A stretch of 64,000 nt of DNA from a bacterium (GTDB taxonomy: Bacteria > Hydrothermota > Tepidihabitantia > Tepidihabitantales > Tepidihabitantaceae), in the NCBI GenBank assembly GCA_035505375.1, contig DATJQV010000075.1:147393-211392 (forward strand). The letters are read 5' to 3'. The notes under the pieces were generated by a model. It saw nothing but the letters and a program-made list of their open reading frames with translations. It made no database searches and was not told the origin of the DNA. Positions 40,957 to 51,400 of the stretch are shown piece after piece. Positions within the stretch are counted from its first letter, which is position 1, and every line of letters starts with the position of its first letter. The translations under genes were made by a program, and so were the position numbers.

Positions 40957-42174
40957 ATGAGGCAGGTCCCGATCGCCACGCTCGCGCTGTTGGCTATGCT
41001 GTCATACGGACAGACGGTGGGCACGCCGGCCGTGCAACCAGCACCGGAGCATACCGGTCTGTTCCCCGTCTTTGACGGCGCGAAGCACGGCTACATTGAC
41101 AAGAACGGTAAGCTGACTCTCCCCCTGCAGTTTGACGACGCCGATGACTTCTTCGAAGGACTGGCAGCGGTCAACGTCGGCGGGAAGGCGGACGAGTACG
41201 GCCGAGCTGTGGGTGGGAAGTGGGGCTACATCGACACCACCGGCAAGTATGTCATCGAGCCGCGGTTTGACGGGGTTCGGGGCTTCTCCGAAGGACTGGC
41301 AGCGGTCAACGTTGGCGCGAAGCCAGATTCTGAGGGTCACCCCTCGGGCGGGAAGTGGGGCTACATTGACAAGACCGGCAGCTTCGTCTCCAACCCGCAG
41401 TTCGACGGCGCCATGGACTTGTCTGAAGGACTGGCAGCCGTCAACGTTGGCGGGAAGTCGGGTGAGTGCGGCTTCGCTGAGGGTGGGAAGTGGGGCTATA
41501 TCGACAAGACCGGCAACCCTGTCATCAGCCCGCAGTTCGACGAGACCTACGGCTTCCGCGAAGGGTTGGCGCTGGTCACGCTGGGCAGGAAAAGAGGTTA
41601 CATTGACAAGACCGGCGAGTACATCATCGAACCGCGATTTGTCGACGCCAGGGACTTTTCCGAAGGGCTGGCAGCGGTGAACGTCGGCGGGAAGTCGAAC
41701 AGGTACGGCCTCGTCGAAGGTGGGAAGTGGGGCTACATTGACAAGACCGGCAAGCTTGTTGTCGAGCCGCGGTTTGACGGGGTTCGGGGCTTCTCCGAAG
41801 AACTGGCAGCGGTCAACGTTGGTGGGAAGCCGGACGAGGACGGCTTCTTTGAAGGTGGAAAGTGGGGCTACATTGACAGAACCGGCAAGTTCGCAGTCAA
41901 GCCTCGGCTTGACGGGGCTCAGGACTTCTCCGAGGGACTGGCAACGGTCAACGTTGGCGGGAAGTCGGACGAGTGGGGCGTCGCTGAGGGTGGTAAGTGG
42001 GGCTACATCGACAAGACCGGCAAGTTCGTTATCAAGCTGCAATTCGACGAGAACAACGACTTCCGCGAAGGGTTGGCGCAGGTTGGGCTTATCGGGAGAC
42101 AAGGCTACATTGACAAGACCGGCAAGTACGTCTGGAGGCCATCGAACCCGAAAGACGCTTCAGGCGGGCAATGA
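40957..42174 (+). CDS. Secreted WG-repeat protein, copy 1 (9 repeats)
   Basis: A 405-aa protein. Signal peptide ('PIATLALLAMLSYGQTVG'). Nine WG/KWG repeats follow, each of the 'GKWGYIDKTGKFVIKPQFD...FSEGLAAVNVGGK' type, mostly about 40 residues because of a 10-residue Gly/Asp/Glu insert between units. WG repeats form extended beta structures of uncertain function, often in cell-surface proteins. GGAGA precedes the ATG. It forms a module with the preceding small secreted gene. Confidence 0.9.
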   Translation: MRQVPIATLALLAMLSYGQTVGTPAVQPAPEHTGLFPVFDGAKHGYIDKNGKLTLPLQFDDADDFFEGLAAVNVGGKADEYGRAVGGKWGYIDTTGKYVIEPRFDGVRGFSEGLAAVNVGAKPDSEGHPSGGKWGYIDKTGSFVSNPQFDGAMDLSEGLAAVNVGGKSGECGFAEGGKWGYIDKTGNPVISPQFDETYGFREGLALVTLGRKRGYIDKTGEYIIEPRFVDARDFSEGLAAVNVGGKSNRYGLVEGGKWGYIDKTGKLVVEPRFDGVRGFSEELAAVNVGGKPDEDGFFEGGKWGYIDRTGKFAVKPRLDGAQDFSEGLATVNVGGKSDEWGVAEGGKWGYIDKTGKFVIKLQFDENNDFREGLAQVGLIGRQGYIDKTGKYVWRPSNPKDASGGQ

Positions 42175-42236
42175 ACGCGACCTCAAAAGAGACCGGACGT
42201 GATTCTCTAGTCCGCCATCTAACCAAGGAGGCTTCT

Positions 42237-42716
42237 GTGAGCATGCGCGTGCTTGCATCCATGGCGATACTCGGCTCTGTCGCCCTGGCAGGAATCCAGG
42301 GAGAGTTACTCAATAGCAACCACCCCTGGTTCGTTCTTGACGACGCAAACAGCATCTACCTGTGCGAGTGGTCCGGTAACGGGGAACCCGCCGAATTCTA
42401 CCGAGGTGACACAGTCGATCTCTCGACCTGCGATGGCGAAGGTGTCATGAGTAGTGCCACCGGCGAGGACGGCCCCCAGGCTGCGGTCCGGATCACGACT
42501 CTGAACTACACGGGCGGCATAATTCTCAACGATGAAAGCCCGTGGCTCGTGGGCAACGACGCCGTCACCTACCGAGCAGAGTTTCTCGCCGGTCAGCCTG
42601 ATGATTTCCACAGGGACGATTCCGTCATACTGTCGCAGAGCTCGGGCACCGGCTACATGCTGCGAGTCAATGGGGACTTCAAGGTGGCGAGAGTCTCGAT
42701 AGAAACGACAGAGTAG
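42237..42716 (+). CDS. Small secreted protein, module copy 2
   Basis: 159 aa, same length as copy 1, starting at GTG after AAGGAGG; an ATG two codons later is an alternative. Signal peptide 'RVLASMAILGSVALAGIQG'. It shares 'GDTVDLSTCDGEGVMSS', 'YTGGIILNDESPWLVGND' and 'DDSVILSQSSGTGYMLRVNG' with copy 1. It begins 63 bases after the WG-repeat gene. Confidence 0.78.
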   Translation: MSMRVLASMAILGSVALAGIQGELLNSNHPWFVLDDANSIYLCEWSGNGEPAEFYRGDTVDLSTCDGEGVMSSATGEDGPQAAVRITTLNYTGGIILNDESPWLVGNDAVTYRAEFLAGQPDDFHRDDSVILSQSSGTGYMLRVNGDFKVARVSIETTE

Positions 42717-42897
42717 CGCCTGCTCGCCTTTCGCGGCGCTCAAGATGACGATGGACGCTGTCGCACCAGGTCGCGGTTGTGATTGAGGGTGGTACACCTC
42801 CTTCCTCGCCGAGACACAGCGGAGCCTGAGGGAGCTGACGAAATGCGAGCAGCCATCCGGTCCACCGGGCGGCCGCAAACAAAGGAGACATGACATC
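42717..42897 (+). repeat. Duplicated intergenic segment, copy 2
   Basis: Counterpart of 40776-40956 with scattered substitutions and few indels. The last 55 bases before the ATG are the best conserved. Confidence 0.75.
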
Positions 42898-43908
42898 ATG
42901 AAACAGACCCTAGTCACTGTGCTGGCGTTGCTGACGCTGCTCCCCTGCGGGTTGCAGGCCCAGCCGCAGGACGTGAAGCCGGAGGAAGAACACGCCGGTC
43001 TTTTCCTCGTACAAGTTGGCGGCAAGTACGGCTATATCGAGAAAACGGGTAAGCTGGCCATCGGCCCGCAGTTCGACTGCGCCTGGGAGTTCTCCGACGG
43101 GCTGGCGCGGGTTCAGATTGGCGACAAGTTCGGATACATCAACAAGACGGGTAAGCTAGCCATCGACCCGCAGCTTGAAGCCGCTTACGATTTCTCCGAC
43201 GGGCTGGCGCGGGTCCAGGTTGGCGACAAGTGGGGCTACATTGACGCAACCGGTAAGCTCGTCATCAGCTCGCAGTTTGACTTCGCCGTGGACTTCTCCG
43301 ACGGGCTGGCACCTGTAGCGATTGGCGACAAGTACGGGTACATCGACAAAGCCGGCAAGCTCGTCATCAGCTCGCAGTTCAACCTCGCCGGGGACTTTTC
43401 CGAAGGGCTGGCACCCTCGAAGATCGGCGGCAAGTACGGATACATCGACGGGACCGGCAAGGTCGTCATCAAACCACAGTTCGATGACGCCTCCGGCTTC
43501 TCCGGAGGTCTGGCTTGCATTGAGATTGGCGAAAAGTGGGGCTACATTGACAAGATCGGCAAACTCGTCGTCAAGCCGCAATTCGACGGCGCCCGGGCTT
43601 TCTCCGAAGGGCTGGCACTGGTCGAGGTCGTGGACACGACGGTTGGCCCGAAGTTCGGCTACATTGACAAGACCGGCGGGTACGCAATCAACCGGCAGTT
43701 CAGTGAAGCCAACGACTTCTCCGAAGGGGTGGCAGCGGTCGAGGTTGACGGCAAGTACGGTTACATCGACAAGACCGGCAAGGACGTCATCAAACCGCAG
43801 TTCGATGACGCCTTCGGCTTCTCCGGAGGTCTGGCCTGGGTCTCGATTGGGGGCAAGCGGGGCTACATTGACAAGACCGGCAAGTACATCTGGGAGCCCT
43901 CAAAGTAG
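42898..43908 (+). CDS. Secreted WG-repeat protein, copy 2 (9 repeats)
   Basis: A 336-aa protein. Signal peptide 'VTVLALLTLLPCGLQAQPQ'. It has nine WG repeats ('GKYGYIDKTGKLVIS...FSDGLARVQVGD') of about 32-35 residues; the long spacer seen in copy 1 is absent. Unit number is kept while unit length differs, so the two copies have diverged in spacer content. The function is unknown. Confidence 0.9.
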   Translation: MKQTLVTVLALLTLLPCGLQAQPQDVKPEEEHAGLFLVQVGGKYGYIEKTGKLAIGPQFDCAWEFSDGLARVQIGDKFGYINKTGKLAIDPQLEAAYDFSDGLARVQVGDKWGYIDATGKLVISSQFDFAVDFSDGLAPVAIGDKYGYIDKAGKLVISSQFNLAGDFSEGLAPSKIGGKYGYIDGTGKVVIKPQFDDASGFSGGLACIEIGEKWGYIDKIGKLVVKPQFDGARAFSEGLALVEVVDTTVGPKFGYIDKTGGYAINRQFSEANDFSEGVAAVEVDGKYGYIDKTGKDVIKPQFDDAFGFSGGLAWVSIGGKRGYIDKTGKYIWEPSK

Positions 43909-44388
43909 CGACCCGCCGCGTCCGCGAGACCGGACCTGAGGAATCCGCGTGGTCCGGGTCAGGCAATGAGCGATTCCTGACGCGCGGGCGGGCGGATTCG
44001 GGATGAGGAACCCAAATCTGTTGATGACCATGGGACCAAAACGCGACGGTTCGAAAGATACTGTCAAGGTTCGCCCGCCTGTTACACACCATCGGTGGCC
44101 CCATCGAATCTCACGCTCTTTGTCCCAGGACCGTGGCACTTCGGATGTAGCCCGACGCGACGCACGAAGTGCCACGAAAAACCCAATCTAACACGCGTAG
44201 ATTCAACAACAAACGCGTGCGACCATACACAGAAATAGGTTCCTCATCCCGCGGATTCCAGGTTCACAGAGAGGCCAAAAGAACTGAAGGTCTAGTGACT
44301 CTCTCCAGTAGAGCGTAACTTCACTGCCCTCAGTCGGTTAGGCCTCGTCGGGTCGCGGAAAGCCCGCATATAGGGGTCGCCTGGGGGC

Positions 44389-44676
44389 TTGCCTTTTGGG
44401 GAGCTTTTGAAGAAGCCATGAAAGAAGCTTTGAAACGAGCTTTGAGTTGAGCTCTTCGAGGAGCTTTGACGCGAGCTTTCGACTGAGCTTCGCAGCGAGC
44501 GATGAAAGAGGCAATGCGCTGAGCTCTGCGACGAGCGATGCACCAAGCGATGTGACGAGCTTTGAACTGAGCAATGGAAGATGCTATGAAGTACGCTTTC
44601 GAGTGTGCATTCCGCGATGCTTTCCGGCGAGCTTTGAGACGAGCTTTCTAGCGAGCTTTCAAGGGAGCCTTCAAGG
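44389..44676. repeat. Degenerate 12-bp tandem array 3 (24 units)
   Basis: Twenty-four 12-base units with consensus near GAGCTTTGAGAC and no indel. Examples are GAGCTTTGACGC, GAGCTTTCGACT, GAGCGATGCACC, GAGCTTTGAACT and GAGCTTTCTAGC. It has the same period and length class as arrays 1 and 2 but a different consensus. A further weak unit may precede it (44377-44388). Confidence 0.82.
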
Positions 44677-44821
44677 GCATTCTGGATTCAAGATTGATGA
44701 TTGTAGATTGCCGAGCTGCGAGACGCGGCCCCGAATCTGCGGAATCTGTGGATGATGTCCTTGTCCGAGCCATCTGCGTCATCTGCGTAATCTGCGGTTG
44801 CTCTCTCCTTGTCTGCGCCGG

Positions 44822-44849
44822 TTGACCGGGCGCGCAGCCGGCCTATTAT
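44822..44849 (+). promoter_or_regulatory. Sigma70 promoter of the VIT/vWA gene
   Basis: TTGACC (44822-44827), a 16-bp spacer, TATTAT (44844-44849). The leader is about 49 nt and includes CGGAGG before the ATG at 44905. Confidence 0.6.
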
Positions 44850-44904
44850 CCTGCGTGCGGAATAGGCGGCATCCGGTCCCGGTATATCCGAACGGAGGCA
44901 ACTA

Positions 44905-47259
44905 ATGAACCACCTGAAACTGTCACTGTGCGCGCTGTGCCTGGTCCTGCCGATGCTGGTTTCGGCTCAGCCTGCGGAGAAGCCCGCGGAAGACAAGACC
45001 CTGTCGCCCTACTTTCTGATAAAGAGCGACGACCCGACCGTTGACCGCCTGCCTTTGCTTTCGACCAAGGCCGATGTTTCCATTGCCGGCGTGATTGCGG
45101 ACGTCAAGGTCAAGCAGGTCTACAAGAACGATGGGAAGAAGCCGATTGAGGCGGTCTACACGTTCCCGGCCTCAACTCGCGCCGCGGTTTACGCCATGAA
45201 GATGACGATTGGCGACCGCACCATCACCGCCCAGATACGCGAGCGCGAGAAGGCGCGACAGGAGTACGAGCAGGCGAAGCAGCACGGTCAGACCGCATCG
45301 CTGCTCGAACAGGAACGGCCCAACGTATTCCAGATGAACGTGGCGAACATCATGCCCGGCGACTTCATCACGGTCGAGATGTCCTACACCGAGCTTTTGG
45401 TCCCAGCCGAAGGGGTGTACGAGTTTGCCTACCCGACCGTGGTCGGCCCGCGCTATTCCAACATACCCGAGAATCATGCGAAGCAGACCGACCAGTGGGT
45501 GCAGAGCCCATACACCCATGAGGGCGAAGCGCCGAGCTATGAGTTCGGCATGAATGTGCGGCTTGCCGCCGGGTTGCCGATACAGGAGATTTCCTGCCCG
45601 TCGCACAAGACCAGTATCAAGTACGAGGGCCTGAACGATGCGACCATTGCTTTGGACTCTTCGGAGAAGCAGGGCGGCAACCGCGATTTCATCCTGCGCT
45701 ACCGGCTGGCTGGCGGCAAGATTCAGTCCGGCCTGCTCCTGTACCAGGGCAAGGACGAGAACTTCTTCCTAGCCATGATTCAGCCGCCCAAGCGGGTGGA
45801 TGTGACCGCGATTCCACCGCGCGAGTACATCTTCATCGTTGACGTATCCGGCTCGATGCACGGGTTTCCCTTGGACATCTCGAAGACGTTGCTGCGCAAC
45901 CTGCTCACGAACCTGAGGCCCAGCGACTACTTCAACGTCGAGCTCTTCTCCGGCGTTAGCGCGGTGATGGCCGAGAAGTCGGTCCCGGTCACGCCCGCGA
46001 ACATCGAGAACGCAATCGCCTTCATTGATAAGGAGCAGGGCTCGGGCGGGACGGAGGTGCTTCCTGCCCTCCAGCGCGCTCTTGCTCTGCCTCGCGTCGA
46101 AGGCGCTTCGCACACGATAGTCATCGCGACCGACGGCTATGTCACGGTTGAGACCGAGGCGTTCGACCTGATAAGGAAGAACCTCGGCGAAGCGAACCTG
46201 TTCGCGTTCGGCATCGGTTCGAGCGTGAACCGTCTCATCATCGAGGGCATGGCGCACGTCGGCATGGGCGAGCCGTTCGTCATCGACAAGCCCGAGGCGG
46301 CAGCGGCCCAGGCCGAGAAGTTCCGCGAGTACATCCAGAGCCCGGTGCTGACCGGGATTGACGTGGCGTACGGCGGATTCCAGGCCTACGACGTCGAGCC
46401 CAAAGCGATTCCCGACGTGATGGCCGAGCGACCGATAATCATCTTCGGCAAATGGCGCGGGACCCCGGAAGGGATGATTGCCGTCAGCGGGCTCGGAGGT
46501 TCAGGCAGATACAGCCAGGTGCTCAATGTCGCCGACGCGAGTCCGAATGAAGGAAACTCCGCGCTCCGGTATCTCTGGGCCCGACACATGGTCCAGATTC
46601 TCGCCGACTACAACAACCTCCGCGAAGACTCGGCCCGCGTGAAGCAGGTCACGGCCCTTGGCCTGAAGTACAGCCTGCTTACCCAGTACACGTCGTTCGT
46701 CGCGATTGACAAGAAGGTGCGGAACGTCGGCGGCAAACAGGAGGTAGTCGAACAGGCGCTGCCCATGCCGCAGGGCGTGTCCGACTACGCGGTCGGCGGT
46801 GGTGCCGCGGCCGGGTTCGGCGGCATGGGCAAGTCGGCCGCCGGCTACAGGGCGTACAGCGCCCCGGCAAGCTACAATGGCGCCGCCAAGCTGGAGGCCG
46901 ACGAGATGGAGGCTGCGCCGATGCCACCACCTCCTCCCAGCAGTACCGTAAGGGTTTTTAAGATCGACATCCAGGGCGGCGTCCCGGAGCGAACGGTCAA
47001 GGCAGCCTTTCAGAAGCGGATGGTTGAGTTCGGGTCGGTGTATTCCTCAGAGCTTGCATCCCAGCCCGGACTGCATGGGAAGATGGTCGTCGAGTTCACG
47101 GTCGGCGCGGACGGGCAGGTGCGCGGCACGAAAGTCCTCGTGAACGAGCTGACCTCCGACTTCGGGCAGGCAGTCACCAGGCTGGTAGAGAGCCTGGCTA
47201 TCGCCAACTCCAGCGGCAGTGACGCTACCATCAATGTAACCCTGATTTTCACACCTTAG
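44905..47259 (+). CDS. VIT and von Willebrand A domain protein with TonB-like C-terminal domain
   Basis: A 784-aa protein. Signal peptide about 1-22 ('LSLCALCLVLPMLVSA'). VIT domain about 30-165 ('ADVSIAGVIADVKVKQVYKNDGKKPIEAVYTFP...EQERPNVFQMNVANIMPGD'). vWA domain about 305-485 with a MIDAS 'DVSGSMHG' near residue 313 and 'VIATDGYVTVE'. A Gly/Ala/Pro-rich linker (about 625-675) leads to a C-terminal domain of about 100 aa ('GKMVVEFTVGADGQVRGTKVLVNEL') of the TonB/AgmX type. The family is usually periplasmic or surface-located and binds a metal-dependent ligand. The VIT-vWA-TonB-like order is unusual but seen in FCB and Myxococcota proteins. Confidence 0.9.
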   Translation: MNHLKLSLCALCLVLPMLVSAQPAEKPAEDKTLSPYFLIKSDDPTVDRLPLLSTKADVSIAGVIADVKVKQVYKNDGKKPIEAVYTFPASTRAAVYAMKMTIGDRTITAQIREREKARQEYEQAKQHGQTASLLEQERPNVFQMNVANIMPGDFITVEMSYTELLVPAEGVYEFAYPTVVGPRYSNIPENHAKQTDQWVQSPYTHEGEAPSYEFGMNVRLAAGLPIQEISCPSHKTSIKYEGLNDATIALDSSEKQGGNRDFILRYRLAGGKIQSGLLLYQGKDENFFLAMIQPPKRVDVTAIPPREYIFIVDVSGSMHGFPLDISKTLLRNLLTNLRPSDYFNVELFSGVSAVMAEKSVPVTPANIENAIAFIDKEQGSGGTEVLPALQRALALPRVEGASHTIVIATDGYVTVETEAFDLIRKNLGEANLFAFGIGSSVNRLIIEGMAHVGMGEPFVIDKPEAAAAQAEKFREYIQSPVLTGIDVAYGGFQAYDVEPKAIPDVMAERPIIIFGKWRGTPEGMIAVSGLGGSGRYSQVLNVADASPNEGNSALRYLWARHMVQILADYNNLREDSARVKQVTALGLKYSLLTQYTSFVAIDKKVRNVGGKQEVVEQALPMPQGVSDYAVGGGAAAGFGGMGKSAAGYRAYSAPASYNGAAKLEADEMEAAPMPPPPPSSTVRVFKIDIQGGVPERTVKAAFQKRMVEFGSVYSSELASQPGLHGKMVVEFTVGADGQVRGTKVLVNELTSDFGQAVTRLVESLAIANSSGSDATINVTLIFTP

Positions 47260-48053
47260 CGCTGCCACGTTTCTTTCGACCCGGCGCGGGGAAGTTCGCC
47301 TTCCTCGCGCCGGTCGTTCTGCTCGGGTTGGCGGCTTGGGCATGGCAAGAAGATCGAATTGGAACTGATAGCCAGTTGTCGCCCTGCGGCAACAAGTGCG
47401 ACAATGGCATTTGTCGCACCCGGAACGTCGCTTAGTTCCGCGACATACGGGAGTATGTTCCTGGCGCGCGAATGTCGGAACTGTTCAAGCAATGGAACTT
47501 ACGTCGTCGCACTCCATTTCGCTGGATGGCATGCATCGTGCATTTAGGCCGATATCCTCCACAATCACTTTTCTCTGCGTTCTGGTCGAAATGATGATTC
47601 CGTAACGGCAGGTTGTACCGCCTCGACAGCCTCCGTCCAAACAGAAGAGCGCCCAGCGCACTGGGCAGCTCACACAGGTCGGCGCAGCAGTCAGTCAATC
47701 GGTCCCCGATCGGCAGTGAACCTTAATCCGGGATGGCGCGTCACACCTCAGCCTAACGGTCAGGAAGCTGCTCTCGACTGATGCTGCGCCGGCCTTTCTC
47801 CATTCGCCTGAGCGCGTATGAGGCGACAAGTTCGCCCTGACGCGGAGAAGGACCTCGGCTGCTGGGCATGACGGGTTCGGATGGGAAGGCGATTCCTGAC
47901 AACGTTGACATTGGCGGGCCAACACTCGCGGACGCATGTGAGGAGCTCGGCGCGCTTGAGTTACTGCACGGTTGTGAGAGTACTCCGAGTGGCGGCGGGG
48001 GGCGCACCGGGGTAAGTCCACAGACGCTCACCCGCGAACCTGTCGGAAAAGAA
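47260..48053. other. Gene-free region
   Basis: About 800 bases after the VIT/vWA gene. I see no conserved coding sequence, tandem array or clear promoter here. Confidence 0.45.
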
Positions 48054-48092
48054 GGCCGGCTGAGTCAACTTGTGGAGTCGGCTCAGCCGGCC
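48054..48092 (-). terminator. Intrinsic terminator of a small minus-strand gene
   Basis: GGCCGGCTGAG (48054-48064) and CTCAGCCGGCC (48082-48092) form an 11-bp perfect stem. On the minus strand it is followed by TTCTTTTCC, a T-rich tract. It lies 50 bases after the stop codon of the 20-aa reading frame at 48143-48205. Confidence 0.6.
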
Positions 48093-48142
48093 GCAAACAG
48101 CGAAAGGACTAGCCGATTAAGATACCTACAGCATGCCCCTTA

Positions 48143-48205
48143 TCAATACGGGGGCGGTGTTATAGGCAGCGGCATCGGCGGTATCGGGAACGGAGTTCCC
48201 ATCAT
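48143..48205 (-). CDS. Small proline-rich protein (20 aa), candidate
   Basis: On the minus strand CCCCAGGAGGCCTT precedes ATG-ATG and a 20-codon frame containing eight Pro plus Met, Ile, Leu, Thr and a C-terminal Tyr, ending TGA. The AGGAGG ribosome site has ideal spacing and an intrinsic terminator follows 50 bases later. Together they look like a complete short gene, or a small RNA with a peptide. No homologue is known to me. It lies downstream of the giant kinase gene on the same strand. Confidence 0.45.
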   Translation of the reverse strand: MMGTPFPIPPMPLPITPPPY

Positions 48206-48425
48206 AAGGCCTCCTGGGGTTAAGAAGCTCTTTTACTGTCATAGGCAATTCTCATTCCAAGACGCGGGATAGCAGATAAAGCACGTATATACGATAGATA
48301 GATAACGTCTGCAGCGCCAACCGGCACGACTGCCAACGTCGGGTAATTGTCGCGCCACGCGGCGTGCCGCTGTAAGCGGTTGTAGCTCAGAATCTTACAA
48401 CAATGCGTCAGGCTGCGGGCGGAAC

Positions 48426-51400
48426 CTAGTATGGGTTTGTTCGGTCGATCTGGTGGCGTTGCAGAAGCCGCTGCAACTGCCGACGATGGATGGCGAGAAC
48501 ATATGCGGCTTGGCTTACGTTTCCTCCGGTCTCGCGTAGCGCTTTCACAATTTCTTCGCGCCCAAGACGCCGCCGCTGCGCACGGCCGGAGTCAGGCCTT
48601 TTCTCGACTTCAGAGAACTGAGTTCCCACGTCGTCGGTCGTGATCAGATTCTTCTGTGCCATTATGACCGAACGCTCGACGACGTTCTGCAGCTCGCGAA
48701 CGTTGCCCGGCCATGCGTAGCCGGCAAACGATTCCAACACCGCATCTTCGAATCCGTCCACAGCCTTGTTGAGCTGACCGGCATAGCGTTTGACGAAATA
48801 GGTGGCCAGCAATTCTACATCGCCCGTACGCTCGCGGAGAGCCGGGACATTGATGGTAACGCCGTTGATCCGGTAGAACAGGTCCTCGCGGAACCGCCCG
48901 GTCTGTACCTCTTGCTGGATGTCGCGGTTTGTCGCACAGATGAGCCGGACGTCCACCTGCCGCGGCTTGGTCTCACCGACCCGGCGAGTGACCTTCTCAT
49001 CGAGAACCTGCAGCAGTTTGGCCTGGACGCCGAGGGTCGTGTTGCTGACCTCGTCCAGGAATACCGTCCCGCCGACCGCGGCCTCGAACAGCCCTTCTTT
49101 GTCCCTGACCGCGCCGGTGAACGCGCCCCGGGCGTGTCCGAACAGTTCGGATTCGAACAGGTTCTCCGGCAGCGCGCCGCAGTTAATGGACATGAACCCC
49201 TGGGCGTGGCGCTCGCTCTTCGCGTGAATCAGGCGGGCAAGCACACCCTTGCCGGTACCGGTCTCTCCGGTCAGCAGCACCGTGCAACTGGAAGGCGCGA
49301 TGCGGTCGATCACCCGGTACACTTCCTTCATCGCCCGGGAGCGGCCCAGGAAGTACCCGGTTGCGGCATCGACCAGCATGTCCTCGCGCAACGCCAGCAT
49401 GTCCTCCTGCAGTTTCTTGAAAGCCGCCGACTTGTCGATGGTAGCAGCCAGCAGGCTTGCGACGGAAATGAGCAGGTTCATGTCCTCCTCGAGGAAGAGG
49501 TGCGAGGTGACCCGGCTGTCGACATAGATCGTGCCGATGACCCGGTTCTCGACGGTGAGCGGCACGCAGAGAAGCGAGTGGATCTTGTTGAGCAGCACAC
49601 TGTTCGAAGTGTTGAAGCGGGGGTCAGTCATGGCATCGGAGCTCAAAACCATTTCGCCGTGCCGCCGCACGCGGCGCAGGACCGAACGGGAGATCGCAGT
49701 GGCATCCTCGATGGTAGTGTGGTCGACGTTCCGCGCCGCCGCCGGCACCAGCTTCCCGCGCTGCATGAGGAAAAGAAGGCCGCGTTCGGCCTGGATGACG
49801 TTGATCACCGAGTCGAGGACATGTTCGAGAAAATCTTCCTTCTCCAGTCCCAGGCCGATCAGCCGGCTGACTTCGTAGAAGACCTTGAGATACTCTTCCC
49901 GGCCGCGCGCCTTGAGCCGCATGGTTGACGACACGTGGTTGACGGTCTCCAGCAGCTCGTCGGCCCGCTGCGCGTCGGGTCGAGCGCCGATCAAGCGAAG
50001 GATGGCCTGGGCTTCTCTGAGGTTGGCCAGCGCCTCGCTGACGTCCTGCTCTGCGACCGGGCGGAAGGATAGCGGGATGTTCAGGTCGACCGGCATCTCG
50101 CCCCGGCTGTGCCTGGTCAGCGCCAGGGCCGAGGCCATGAGCGAAAGCGCGAGTTCGTGCCTGGAACCGATGTCCCGCAGCAGTTCGATGCTCCGGCGAA
50201 TCTCCCTGGTCCCGCGGTCGGCCCGTTCAAGCATGCACTTGGCCAACCCCGAGAACCGCAGCGCTATCGCGTACTCTTTCGACGTCGTATGGTCGCCGCA
50301 GTAGCCGAGAGCCCGGCGCGCATCCTCGGCCGCCCGCAGAAAATCGCCGGTAGCCAGTCGCTGTTCGCTCGCCAGCGTATAAAGCTGGGCCAGGCGCCGC
50401 GGGGCGCGCTCGCGCCTGACCGGCAGAAGCGTATCGACGATAGCTTTTCGTGCCGGTTCGATTCGCCCGGCCCGGAGCAGGAACTGGATTCGGCAGACGC
50501 CGAGCACGAACCTCAGGTCAGGATTCGGATTCTGAGCTGCCAGCGCCTCGGCCTCAGTGAGCAGCCGCTCGGCGTCCGACATTTCGCCACGCCCGGTAAG
50601 CAGTTGGGCCAGGTTCGCCATGACCACCACCCGGCGTCCGTACGAGTCGGCCGACGCCGGCGGCTGCAGCTCGAGCGCCCGCCGGTAGAAGGCCAGCGCC
50701 TGGTCCCAGTCACCGCGTTCGTCGCACGTCATCCCGAGGTTCGAGTTGAGGTCGGCGGTGGCTGCGCGGTTGCCGATGCGCTCGGCCAGGTTCAGGGCTT
50801 CGGCAAAGTAGTCATTCGCCTCGGTCCAGTGCCCCTCTTCCTGGCAGATGATCCCCAGCCCCTGCAGTGAACGCAGGAGGAAGTCTACCTCGCCCGAGCG
50901 CCGTTGCTGCGACAGGAACCGCTGGTAGTGCTCCCGCGCCCTGGCGATCTCACCCCGGCGCCACCAGAGCGTCGCCAGCAACTGGCTGGCTTCGCCGGCG
51001 CTGTGATTGTCACCGATTGCCTCATACGTTTCGAGGCCACGCTCAACCAGCTGTTGCGACAGCACGGAATCGCCCCGCGACCAGGCCAGCACGCCGAGAT
51101 TGTAGAACGAGCGGGCCGAAAGTCGGCCGGAGACCGCCGGCATCCGGTCTTTCAAGCTCTCAGCCAGTCGCAGGGCATCGGACAGGAGTTGCTCGGCCCG
51201 GCCAAAGCCGCCGACCCCGATGTACGACCAGCCCAGGTCGCTGAGAATGTCGATATACAAGGGCGTAGCCCGGTCTGATTGCATCAGCAGCGCCTGGTTG
51301 AAGCTGTCCAGCGCCTGGTGGTGCTGTCCCCGCTTCTGCTGCACCAGTCCCAGCTTGCGCAGAAATCGGGACATCAGCGTCTTGTCCTGCGACAGCTCCG

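Larger units (their letters stand above)
43909..44904. other. 1-kb gene-free region holding 12-bp array 3 and repeat words
   Basis: Nothing coding is supported. It contains array 3 (44389-44676), a family C word near 44690-44720 (GATTCAAGATTGATGATTG), an ATCTGCGTCATCTGCGTAAT word near 44771-44797, and the promoter at 44822-44849. Confidence 0.5.
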
